A stretch of 64,000 nucleotides of DNA. Origin: CBDAUN01 sp965214615 (lineage in GTDB: Bacteria; Pseudomonadota; Gammaproteobacteria; Arenicellales; JAJDZL01). Below the pieces are notes generated by a model that had not been told where the DNA came from, ran no database searches, and saw only the letters and a list, made by a program, of their open reading frames with translations. The stretch lies in contig OZ243952.1 in the NCBI GenBank assembly GCA_965214615.1, positions 1,116,001-1,180,000 of the forward strand. Reading direction: 5' to 3'. Shown piece by piece: positions 57,647-64,000 of this stretch. The stretch's first letter is position 1. Each line of letters begins with the position of its first letter. A program made the translations under genes and the position numbers.

Positions 57647-58642
57647 ATGATTGCAAACGATCCGAAGTACAAGATGCTTTTTTCGTACCGTGTCTTTGTC
57701 GAAGACTTTCTCCGCCATTTATACCGCGATGAGGGGCCTCTCGAGGACAAGTTCGATCTGTCCACCTTGCGCCAGGCCACTTCTGAGCACGTGACGCCGG
57801 AGTTTAAGACTCGCTGTTCGGATACCGTATGGGTATGTGATCAGGCGTCGTCGGGCGTAACGGTGTGCTTTTGCCTGGAGTTTCAGTCGCAGGCGAGGCC
57901 GCGCATGCCGGTGCGCATGGCGGGTTACGGCGCGTTGTTGCTGGATTCTATGACCAACGAAGCGAGCGCCGATGCCCTTAGGCGGATGTGCCCGGCTGTG
58001 GCGCTTGTGGTAATCTACCATGGGCCGGGGCGCTGGAATGTGGGCAAGGACGTTCGCACAACGTACGCCGAGACCGGAATGGATGCGATTCAGTCGCGGC
58101 TTTTGTCGGCTCCGTACGAGGTGGTTGAGGAGCGATGGATCGCGGACGGGAGCCTAGACACGCAACTGCTGTATCCGGCGTTGCTGCGGATGGTTTACAG
58201 CGAAGACTATCATCAGGTGGTCGACGCGTGGCGCGCTGTACGCAAGCGTCTTGCCGGAGAAGAGCATGACGCGTTGCGGGAGCGGTTCGTAGATTTGGTA
58301 CGGGATGTGGTGTTCCTGAAATTTAAGGGGATGATGACAATAGACGAGGAGGACTCGATGAGCACAATAGAGGAGCGGTTTGCCGAATCGGTTGAAAATT
58401 GGTCTCTTAAATTGGAGCGCAAAGCCCAAGAGAAGGGAATGCAGCAAGGAATACAGAAGGGAATACAGAAGGGAATGAAACAAGGAATGCAGTCTGTCCT
58501 GCAGGATCAATTGGCGAATAAGTTCGGCACGTTGCCCGAGGCGGTGCGCCGGCGCATTGATTCGGCGGACTGCGGCCAGCTTCAGCGCTGGGCGGTTCGG
58601 TTGGTTCAGGCCGGCGAGATCGATCAGGTATTTGCCGAATGA
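57647..58642 (+). CDS. Rpn family (YhgA-like) PD-(D/E)XK nuclease, intact
   Basis: Putative recombination-promoting nuclease, 331 residues. Residues 1-250 contain the YhgA-like domain with the nuclease core: Asp59 (CSDTVW), then Glu78 and Gln80 in CLEFQSQ, followed by RMPVRMAGYGALLL. This matches the family pattern of a D-x-x-W strand and an E-x-QS motif. After residue about 250 comes a glutamine/glycine repeat (KGMQQGIQKGIQKG), then a helical tail (LPEAVRRRIDSADC, LVQAGEIDQVFAE). In known Rpn proteins such tails are variable and repeat-prone. GGAGG lies a few bases before ATG 57647. The proteins cut DNA and raise recombination in E. coli, and some act in phage defence. A stub of a related gene is at 4616-5089. 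Confidence 0.85.
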   Translation: MIANDPKYKMLFSYRVFVEDFLRHLYRDEGPLEDKFDLSTLRQATSEHVTPEFKTRCSDTVWVCDQASSGVTVCFCLEFQSQARPRMPVRMAGYGALLLDSMTNEASADALRRMCPAVALVVIYHGPGRWNVGKDVRTTYAETGMDAIQSRLLSAPYEVVEERWIADGSLDTQLLYPALLRMVYSEDYHQVVDAWRAVRKRLAGEEHDALRERFVDLVRDVVFLKFKGMMTIDEEDSMSTIEERFAESVENWSLKLERKAQEKGMQQGIQKGIQKGMKQGMQSVLQDQLANKFGTLPEAVRRRIDSADCGQLQRWAVRLVQAGEIDQVFAE

Positions 58643-58718
58643 TGCGCTAGATTTCCCCGCCGAGGGTAAATGCAATTGATTCGGCGTGCACAAAAAACGT
58701 GCAAAATGAGCTTGGAAA

Positions 58719-58747
58719 ATCGGGTGTTTACAGTGTAAACACCCGAT
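58719..58747. repeat. Perfect palindrome 1 between convergent genes
   Basis: Two 14-bp arms, ATCGGGTGTTTACA and its exact complement, with a single G at the centre. It lies 76 bp after the Rpn-like gene and could be a bidirectional terminator stem or a protein binding site. Confidence 0.7.
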
Positions 58748-58771
58748 TCATGCACAAAATTTGTGCATGAA
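58747..58771. repeat. Perfect palindrome 2, abutting the first
   Basis: Two 12-bp arms, TTCATGCACAAA and its exact complement, around a single A. It shares its first base with the end of palindrome 1. Neither palindrome is followed by a long T-run. Confidence 0.7.
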
Positions 58772-58978
58772 TGCCCACCGAGACCGGCTAGACCCCGGCA
58801 ATGTCCGCTGTTTTGAATGCCTGTCAAAATTCGGATGCCCTGAAATTTCGCAGCATTCGAAACGTAGCGCATGTCGCGCCATGTCCGTTGTCAATGTAGA
58901 CACAATCAGTCTTGAAGATTCTCAATTCGAAGCAAATCTAATTGTGAATAAGTGCCTGCAAGCGGTAGCTGCATCCAC

Positions 58979-59878
58979 TCAGTGCCGCGATGCGCAGTAT
59001 TCCTCAAGTCCTGCCGAACGGTAGCCATCGCTGCGCCACAGTATGGGGAAGTAGTTCTCATCCAGTTCGTCTGACTGCATGCGCGCATATCTGGAATAAA
59101 TCGGACCGTTTCCCTTGCCGAATCCTGCCCGCCGGTAGCGCGAATCCGCCGGCATCGCGTGAATCACGAGACTTCGACGCGGCGTGTCGCCGTTATTCGG
59201 TCCCGACCCGTGCCAGATACCGCCATGATGGATTGATCCGCTGCCGGCAGGGACGGTGATGTGCACGATGTCCGGATCGACCCCGAGTGACGCTGCCTGC
59301 TTGCGCATCGGAGCCTGGTAGTCGGCAGGACCATGAAATGTTCCTTCAGGCTCGGCCAAAGGCCAGCGGTGGGAGCCGCGCACCAGTTCCATCGCACCGT
59401 TTTGCGCTGCAACGTCGTCAAGCGCCACCCATAGCGAGCAGATTTCACCTGGATCGAACCATCGAAGGTAGGCATTGTCCTGATGGTAGTTGAAAGATCG
59501 AGTTCCTGCAGGTTTCCACAGGACATTGTCATGCATGATACGCACGCCGTCCCACCCCATGAGTTTGGCGACAGCTTCGGCGCAGTCTTCGCGCAGCACA
59601 GTTCGCGCGACGGTCCGGTCCGCTCGCCAGCCGTTGCAAATCTGTCGCGCGAGACTTGGATCCGACTTGCCTTCACGCCAGTTAACCTCGTCGGGCATGG
59701 TGCCGGTTTCGAATTCGCCTCGAAACAGGCGCTCAAAGGACTTGCGTAGCCCGGCGACCGTCTCGGTTGCCGCTATCGGTCCCGCCAAAACAACGCCGTA
59801 GCGATGGAACTCCTCGGCTTGCGCGTCGGAAATCACGAACTTTTCATGGCGATGGGGCGGCATCTGCTCGGGGTTCAT
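58979..59878 (-). CDS. Phytanoyl-CoA dioxygenase (PhyH) family protein
   Basis: Predicted non-haem Fe(II)/2-oxoglutarate oxygenase, 299 residues, cytoplasmic, that would hydroxylate a small organic substrate. The iron facial triad fits His132 and Asp134 (YHQDNAY) and His223 (IWHGSGPN). Arg235 of the TPRRSL segment is placed to bind 2-oxoglutarate. Flanking motifs VLWKPAG, SLWVALDDV, NGAMELVRGSHRW and the C-terminal block with DSRYRRAGF are typical of bacterial PhyH relatives. It is divergent from tmm with only 111 bp between the starts, so the two may share control and a methylated-amine-related role, but that is inference. ATG 59878 has no strong ribosome binding site. A decayed paralogue is at 56759-56998. 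The substrate is unknown. Confidence 0.88.
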   Translation of the reverse strand: MNPEQMPPHRHEKFVISDAQAEEFHRYGVVLAGPIAATETVAGLRKSFERLFRGEFETGTMPDEVNWREGKSDPSLARQICNGWRADRTVARTVLREDCAEAVAKLMGWDGVRIMHDNVLWKPAGTRSFNYHQDNAYLRWFDPGEICSLWVALDDVAAQNGAMELVRGSHRWPLAEPEGTFHGPADYQAPMRKQAASLGVDPDIVHITVPAGSGSIHHGGIWHGSGPNNGDTPRRSLVIHAMPADSRYRRAGFGKGNGPIYSRYARMQSDELDENYFPILWRSDGYRSAGLEEYCASRH

Positions 59879-59989
59879 GCCAGCGCCCGGTTTGCGGAAT
59901 AAGCGGGCATGGGGCGATATGCTATACTTTCAGCGATTTGTAGGAAACGGGCGAAAACCCAAAAATATATTTGAATCGGAGAAGTATAC

Positions 59990-61330
59990 ATGACACGAGT
60001 AGCGGTTATCGGAGCTGGTCCCTGTGGAATATCGCAGCTTCATTCGTTTGCATCCGCGCAGGCAAAAGGCGCGGATATCCCGGAAATAGTTTGCTTTGAA
60101 AAACAAGACGACATAGGCGGGTTGTGGAACTATACATGGCGCACCGGCACTGACGAATTCGGAGAGACAGTGCACGGGAGCATGTATCGTTATCTGTGGT
60201 CCAACGGGCCGAAGGAATGCCTGGAATTCGCAGACTACTCCTTTGAAGATCATTTCGGCCAGCCGATTCCCTCTTTTCCTCCTCGGGAGGTGCTGACCGA
60301 CTACATCAAGGGCAGGGCGGAAAAGTCGGATGTTCGCAAATGGTGCAAGTTCAAACATGCCGTGCACTCTGTCAAGTACCGCGAGTCCGACGGACAGTTT
60401 TCGGTCAGCGCCAGAGACATGCGGAACAACTGCATAGTCACAGAGGATTTTGACTACGTCGTCGTTGCGACCGGACATTTTTCGACGCCGAACGTCCCGC
60501 AATTCGAAGGATTCGAGTCCTTTAACGGGCGGGTGCTCCACGCGCACGACTTCCGCGACGCACGCGAATTCGAAGGCGACGACATCCTGATTGTCGGCAC
60601 CAGTTACTCGGCCGAAGACATTGGCGCGCAGTGCTACAAGTACGGCGCAAAGACAGTGACGATCAGCCATCGCACCGCCCCGACAGGATTCCATTGGCCT
60701 AAGGACAGCTTTTCCGAAGTGCCTCTGCTTTCGCGGGTCGAAGGCAGGACTGCACATTTTATCGACGGAACCAGCAAGAAGGTGGATGCAATCATTCTGT
60801 GCACCGGTTATTTGCATCATTTCCCTTTCATGTCCGACGACCTGACACTGCGCACGGGAAACCGGATGTGGGCGCCGGGACTCTACAAGGGCGTCGTGTG
60901 GGAAGGCAATCCGAAGGTTTTCTATCTGGGGATGCAGGATCAATACTACACCTTCAACATGTTTGACACTCAGGCGTGGTATGTGCGCGATGCCATCATG
61001 GGACGCATCAGCCTGCCTTCGCAAGATGAAATGAGCGCTCATAGCGCAAAATGGATTGAGCGCGAGTCGAACCTGGAAGACTATGAAGGGGATATCTGGT
61101 TTCAGGGCGACTACATCCTTGAACTGCTGCAGGAAGTCGATTATCCGGATTTCGATGTCGAAGGAATGAATCAGACGTTCATGGCCTGGGAGCACCACAA
61201 GCATGTGGACATCCTGACCTATCGCGACAATGCGCACAAGTCGCTCATCACATCCAATGACCAGCCGGTTCACCACACGCGGTGGATTGAAGCAATGGAT
61301 GACTCGATGACGAGCTTCCTGAGTGCCTGA
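59990..61330 (+). CDS. tmm: Trimethylamine monooxygenase (bacterial flavin-containing monooxygenase)
   Basis: Oxidises trimethylamine to trimethylamine N-oxide using FAD, NADPH and O2. The FAD-binding motif GAGPCG is at 8-13. The NADPH-binding loop VGTSYSAEDIG is at about 202-212. The FMO fingerprint FNGRVLHAHDFRD is at 178-190, and LCTGYLHHFPF comes later. Its 446-residue length and whole-protein pattern (IGGLWNYTWRTG, MYRYLWSNGPKE, SHRTAPTGFHWP, GMQDQYYTFNMFD, DNAHKSLIT, VHHTRWIEAMDDSM) match characterised Tmm enzymes of marine bacteria rather than Baeyer-Villiger or other FMOs. ATG 59990 is supported by GGAGA at 59978-59982. A strong hairpin follows directly, so the gene is probably a single-gene transcript, divergent from the PhyH gene. 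It suggests use of methylated amines as nitrogen or energy source, or as osmolyte precursor. Confidence 0.9.
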   Translation: MTRVAVIGAGPCGISQLHSFASAQAKGADIPEIVCFEKQDDIGGLWNYTWRTGTDEFGETVHGSMYRYLWSNGPKECLEFADYSFEDHFGQPIPSFPPREVLTDYIKGRAEKSDVRKWCKFKHAVHSVKYRESDGQFSVSARDMRNNCIVTEDFDYVVVATGHFSTPNVPQFEGFESFNGRVLHAHDFRDAREFEGDDILIVGTSYSAEDIGAQCYKYGAKTVTISHRTAPTGFHWPKDSFSEVPLLSRVEGRTAHFIDGTSKKVDAIILCTGYLHHFPFMSDDLTLRTGNRMWAPGLYKGVVWEGNPKVFYLGMQDQYYTFNMFDTQAWYVRDAIMGRISLPSQDEMSAHSAKWIERESNLEDYEGDIWFQGDYILELLQEVDYPDFDVEGMNQTFMAWEHHKHVDILTYRDNAHKSLITSNDQPVHHTRWIEAMDDSMTSFLSA

Positions 61331-61333
61331 GTC

Positions 61334-61362
61334 AATTCGCCGGCCGCTTCGGCCGGCGAATT
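61334..61362. terminator. Bidirectional terminator between tmm and phoU
   Basis: A perfect 13-bp inverted repeat, AATTCGCCGGCCG with a CTT loop, begins 4 bp after the tmm stop and ends 14 bp before the convergent phoU stop. The AT ends of the stem supply short U-tracts on both strands. Confidence 0.65.
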
Positions 61363-61375
61363 CGCTTCCCGATGG

Positions 61376-62110
61376 CTATTCAGCCTCGTCCGGGTTGTCG
61401 GTGAGCGCGACTTTGCGAATATTCGTAAGGCTGGAGTGGCGAATGTCCTTGCCTCGTGCGAAGTAGATGACATATTCGCAGATATTGCACGATCTGTCTG
61501 CGATTCGCTCCAGCGATCTGATGACCCAAAGAAGCTGTACCGCGTCGGGGATCGTGTCGACGTTGCGGCGCATCGCTTTAATTGTGCGGCGGGTGATGTT
61601 CTGATACTCCTTGTCCCCCTGCTCGGTATCGATAATGACTTCCATCGCCCTTTCAACATCCGACTGAGAAAAGGCGAGCAGCGCTTCGCTGAGCATTTGG
61701 CGAGAGTGCATGCCGATCATTTCGATGTCTTCGAACAGCAGTTCGGTTTCACTTTCGCAAATGCGCATCGCGATCCGCGCAACCCGTTCGATTTCGTCGC
61801 CAATTCGCTCTAAGTCGTTGACCGTTTTGATCACGGAGATGACAAAGCGCAAGTCGCTTGCAGCCGGCTGCCGACGCGCAATAATCTGAGAGCAAAGTTC
61901 ATCGTTTTCGACCTCCATGCGATTGACGAGGTCTTCTTTTACGATCACCTGCTTGGCAATGTGCTGATCCAGGCTGATAAGCGAATTCAGAGCGCTCTCA
62001 AGCTGCTCCTCTACCAGCCAGCCCATCTCAAGGGCTTTCGAACGCAGATTCTCCAACTCGACATCGTAGCTGAGCGAATAATGGCCTTCGACACCGGGGT
62101 TTGTGTTCAT
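61376..62110 (-). CDS. phoU: Phosphate signalling protein PhoU
   Basis: Cytoplasmic, all-helical negative regulator that links the Pst transporter to the PhoR-PhoB two-component system. It has the two PhoU repeats with the metal-cluster motifs: ENDELCSQIIARRQPAASDLR and VNDLERIGDEIERVA in the first half, and LERIADRSCNICEYVIYFARG and KDIRH in the second. Start ATG 62110 gives 244 residues beginning MNTNPGVEGHY, matching the normal length and N-terminus of the family. An upstream ATG at 62194 would add 28 unconserved residues, and neither start has a good ribosome binding site. It is transcribed away from pstS, whereas phoU is usually the last gene of a pstSCAB-phoU operon, so here it is probably controlled separately. 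Confidence 0.92.
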   Translation of the reverse strand: MNTNPGVEGHYSLSYDVELENLRSKALEMGWLVEEQLESALNSLISLDQHIAKQVIVKEDLVNRMEVENDELCSQIIARRQPAASDLRFVISVIKTVNDLERIGDEIERVARIAMRICESETELLFEDIEMIGMHSRQMLSEALLAFSQSDVERAMEVIIDTEQGDKEYQNITRRTIKAMRRNVDTIPDAVQLLWVIRSLERIADRSCNICEYVIYFARGKDIRHSSLTNIRKVALTDNPDEAE

Positions 62111-62258
62111 TTTCGATTCGTCAGCGACGCCTGATTCATAGTTGCTATGAAAAAATGCAACTAAATCAACATTATATTTCGATAGCACGGACATCGCAAC
62201 GGTAATTTTCGGGAATAGGAGATAAGGGATTAGAAAAATTCAATAAAAACAGACCCGT

Positions 62259-62307
62259 ATGACAGTAAAAAAAAAAAGATTGACATTTGATTTCGACCTA
62301 ATACCAT
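62259..62307 (+). promoter_or_regulatory. pstS promoter with a possible Pho-box half site
   Basis: TTGACA (62280-62285) and TACCAT (62302-62307) with a 16-bp spacer make a good sigma70-type promoter. Upstream, CTGTCAT on the minus strand (62259-62265) equals a PhoB-binding repeat element, but a clear second element at the right spacing is missing. A run of about a dozen As lies between the two sites. Confidence 0.45.
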
Positions 62308-62382
62308 GACGTGCGACCCCAATGGGTCAATTACCAATTTGGTCTGTAAGGCCGCATTTTTACTTTCTATTGGAGAAAAAAA

Positions 62383-63447
62383 ATGAAGCGACTGATTTTC
62401 AGACTAAAGATCACCGTAGTTCCTTTGATTGCGATTTTGTTGCTCGCCGTTTCGCCTGCGCAGGCGAACGACCGCGATGAAATCAAGATCGTCGGCTCGT
62501 CGACCGTCTATCCGTTTGCAACGGTAGTGGCCGAAAAGTTCGGAAAGGGAACGGTGCACAAAACGCCGATTGTAGAATCGACGGGATCCGGTGGCGGACT
62601 TAAATTGTTCTGCGCTGGGATCGGAATTGAACACCCTGACATCACCAACGCCTCGCGACGCATCAAGCAGTCTGAAGTCGAGAGATGCGCTGAGAATGGA
62701 ATTGTCGACATTGTCGAAGTCAAGATTGGCTACGACGGCATAGTGATCGGGAATTCTGTTACAGAGCAGCGCTTTGATTTGACTAAACAGCAGGTTTTTC
62801 TTGCTTTGGCCAAAGACGTGCCGTCACCTGACGGCAGCGAGATGCTTGTCCCGAATCCCTATACGAATTGGAGCGACATTGACGAGTCGCTTCCAAATAT
62901 GGCGATTCGGGTTCTTGGGCCGCCGCCCACCTCCGGCACGCGCGACGCGTTTGCCGAGTTGGCGCTTGAAGGCGGATGCAAGACCATCGACTGGATCAAG
63001 GCGATGAAAGCGTCCGACAAAAACGCGTACAAGGCGGTCTGCCATTCGGTTCGCGAGGATGGTGCCTGGGTTGAAGCCGGCGAAAATGACAATTTAATCG
63101 TTCAGAAGATTCAAGCGGATTCCAGTTCGCTTGGCGTGTTCGGTTTTAGCTTCATGGATCAAAACTTAGATGTGATTCAGGGTGCGGTTGTCAACGGAGT
63201 TGAGCCGGAGTTTGAAAATATCGCCAACGGCAGCTACGGGATATCGCGCTCGCTTTTCTTCTATGTAAAGTCTGGCCATGTTGAACTGGTTCCCGGAATG
63301 CGTGAATTTGTTGCAGAGTTTACAAGCGATCGCGCTGTCGGCGAAGACGGCTACCTTGTTGACAAGGGACTGATTCCTCTTCCGGAGGACGAGCGCGCCA
63401 TGTTCGCCGATGCGGCTGCCAACATGACGCCGCTGGTGATGAAATAG
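62383..63447 (+). CDS. pstS: Phosphate ABC transporter substrate-binding protein PstS
   Basis: High-affinity periplasmic phosphate-binding protein, 354 residues. The Sec signal peptide ends AQA after residue 28. Phosphate ligand loops are recognisable: GSSTVYPF (38-45), STGSGGGLKLFC (66-77), SRRI (91-94), YDGIVIG (117-123) and SGTRDAF (184-190). ATG 62383 has GGAG at 62372-62375. A promoter with a partial Pho box lies upstream, consistent with phosphate-starvation induction. It is followed by a long hairpin and then pstC on the same strand, so it heads the pst operon. Confidence 0.93.
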   Translation: MKRLIFRLKITVVPLIAILLLAVSPAQANDRDEIKIVGSSTVYPFATVVAEKFGKGTVHKTPIVESTGSGGGLKLFCAGIGIEHPDITNASRRIKQSEVERCAENGIVDIVEVKIGYDGIVIGNSVTEQRFDLTKQQVFLALAKDVPSPDGSEMLVPNPYTNWSDIDESLPNMAIRVLGPPPTSGTRDAFAELALEGGCKTIDWIKAMKASDKNAYKAVCHSVREDGAWVEAGENDNLIVQKIQADSSSLGVFGFSFMDQNLDVIQGAVVNGVEPEFENIANGSYGISRSLFFYVKSGHVELVPGMREFVAEFTSDRAVGEDGYLVDKGLIPLPEDERAMFADAAANMTPLVMK

Positions 63448-63514
63448 CATAGTCGCACACGGCATCTCATCGACTGCGCGTCGTTGAATGCCTCGGACTG
63501 TGCGATAAATCTAG

Positions 63515-63567
63515 GCCGAATCGGTCGAATGGGTTCTAGCGACAGCAGTCCCTTTGGCCGATTCGGC
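63515..63567 (+). terminator. Intercistronic hairpin between pstS and pstC
   Basis: GCCGAATCGG (63515-63524) pairs perfectly with CCGATTCGGC (63558-63567) around a ~33-nt loop, within the 208-bp gap. There is no T-run. It probably stabilises the pstS message or partly ends transcription, keeping PstS in excess over the membrane components. Confidence 0.5.
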
Positions 63568-63655
63568 TATCGCTTCACTTGCGGGCGAATCTAATCGCCG
63601 ATAATTGCAGTGACCGATACCCTTTTGTTTTCGTTGCCATACTCGCAATTTTGCC

Positions 63656-64000
63656 ATGTCAGCTCTTGAATTGACTGTCGTGTTGCTTGCAGCGACGACG
63701 GCATACTACCTCCTTGCCAGGCGGCGCTCCATCGGAATCGCAAGGCGTGTCGGCGGAATACGAAATTTGCATTCCGCTCCGACGTACTACGGGGTGGTTG
63801 CGGCACTGTCGTTTGCGCTGCCTTCACTCGCAGTGCTTGGGCTATGGCTGTTCTTTGAGCAGTCCGTGCTTGTCGGGCTCGTGCTGTCCGAATATTATCC
63901 TGCCTCGGACACGATGTCCAAAGCTGATCTGAGCCTGCTTGTAAGTCAGATCAAAATTCTATCGCAAAATCCCGAAATGGCCGCTCTCAAGGATGCCGAG
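63656..64000 (+). CDS. pstC: Phosphate ABC transporter permease PstC, N-terminal part (runs off the window)
   Basis: An open frame of 115 codons from ATG 63656 to the right edge. It begins with a transmembrane helix (LTVVLLAATTAYYLLARRRS), then the loop LHSAPTYYG (38-46), then a second helix (ALPSLAVLGLWLFF). This N-terminal extension with an LHS-x-P-x-YHG-like loop is characteristic of PstC in alphaproteobacteria. Next comes a soluble segment (SKADLSLLVSQIKIL). Position after pstS supports the call. The core permease domain lies outside the window. There is no clear ribosome binding site, so the exact start is slightly uncertain. Confidence 0.8.
   Translation, partial: MSALELTVVLLAATTAYYLLARRRSIGIARRVGGIRNLHSAPTYYGVVAALSFALPSLAVLGLWLFFEQSVLVGLVLSEYYPASDTMSKADLSLLVSQIKILSQNPEMAALKDAE

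Noticed and set aside
59930..61276. A 448-codon minus-strand frame opposite tmm
   Set aside because: It covers almost exactly the tmm gene, matches no known family, and the plus strand encodes an unmistakable Tmm.

Overview
The window looks like a chromosomal segment of a marine-type alphaproteobacterium. This is inferred from the layout of the phosphate genes (an alphaproteobacterial PstC N-terminus at the right edge), a trimethylamine monooxygenase of the roseobacter/SAR11 kind, Tat-exported solute-binding proteins and autotransporter surface proteins. Several decayed genes suggest a genome undergoing gene loss, possibly host-associated. I see no rRNA, tRNA, CRISPR array or intact insertion sequence.

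Left part (1-6.9 kb): a CocE/NonD-type serine hydrolase is followed by an orphan family-5 (peptide-type) ABC solute-binding protein with its own promoter. Next comes a graveyard: the C-terminal stub of an Rpn/YhgA-like nuclease, then on the minus strand a decayed two-gene module, an ImmA/IrrE-type regulator remnant overlapping a DUF4411 (PIN-like toxin) remnant. A long AT-rich leader precedes the giant gene.

Centre (6.9-43.0 kb): about 36 kb is one enormous plus-strand surface-protein gene. It has a signal peptide, dozens of Calx-beta-type repeats with acidic DDD junctions, one cadherin-like domain, and a C-terminal autotransporter beta-barrel ending in Trp. Intact, it would encode roughly 12,000 residues. 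It is broken into three reading frames by a messy lesion at 16.43-16.62 kb and a clean junction at 35.90 kb. Both lie inside near-identical repeats, so real decay and mis-assembly are both possible. The repeats are hierarchical: modules of about 90-120 residues, 693-bp doublets, 1.75-kb and 1.83-kb tandem blocks, and a 3.45-kb segment duplicated 11.86 kb apart. The ends of the gene are diverged and the middle is homogenised.

Right part: a GntR/FCD regulator, then a complete minus-strand branched-chain-amino-acid-type ABC transporter (binding protein, terminator, livH, livM, livG, livF) with an aldehyde dehydrogenase upstream. A divergent EamA/DMT exporter follows, then a second, 1,201-residue autotransporter on the minus strand. 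A relic zone at 56.2-57.6 kb holds fossils of a phytanoyl-CoA-dioxygenase-like gene and an EamA gene, whose intact relatives are elsewhere in the window. An intact Rpn-like nuclease and a pair of perfect adjacent palindromes come next. A PhyH-family dioxygenase diverges from tmm (trimethylamine monooxygenase). The window ends with phoU (minus) divergent from pstS and the start of pstC (plus).

Working together: most intact genes concern uptake and use of small organic nutrients (peptides, amino-acid-like solutes, methylated amines, phosphate) plus two very large surface proteins. In both pstS-pstC and the liv operon a strong hairpin lies between the binding-protein gene and the permease genes, which would favour excess binding protein.
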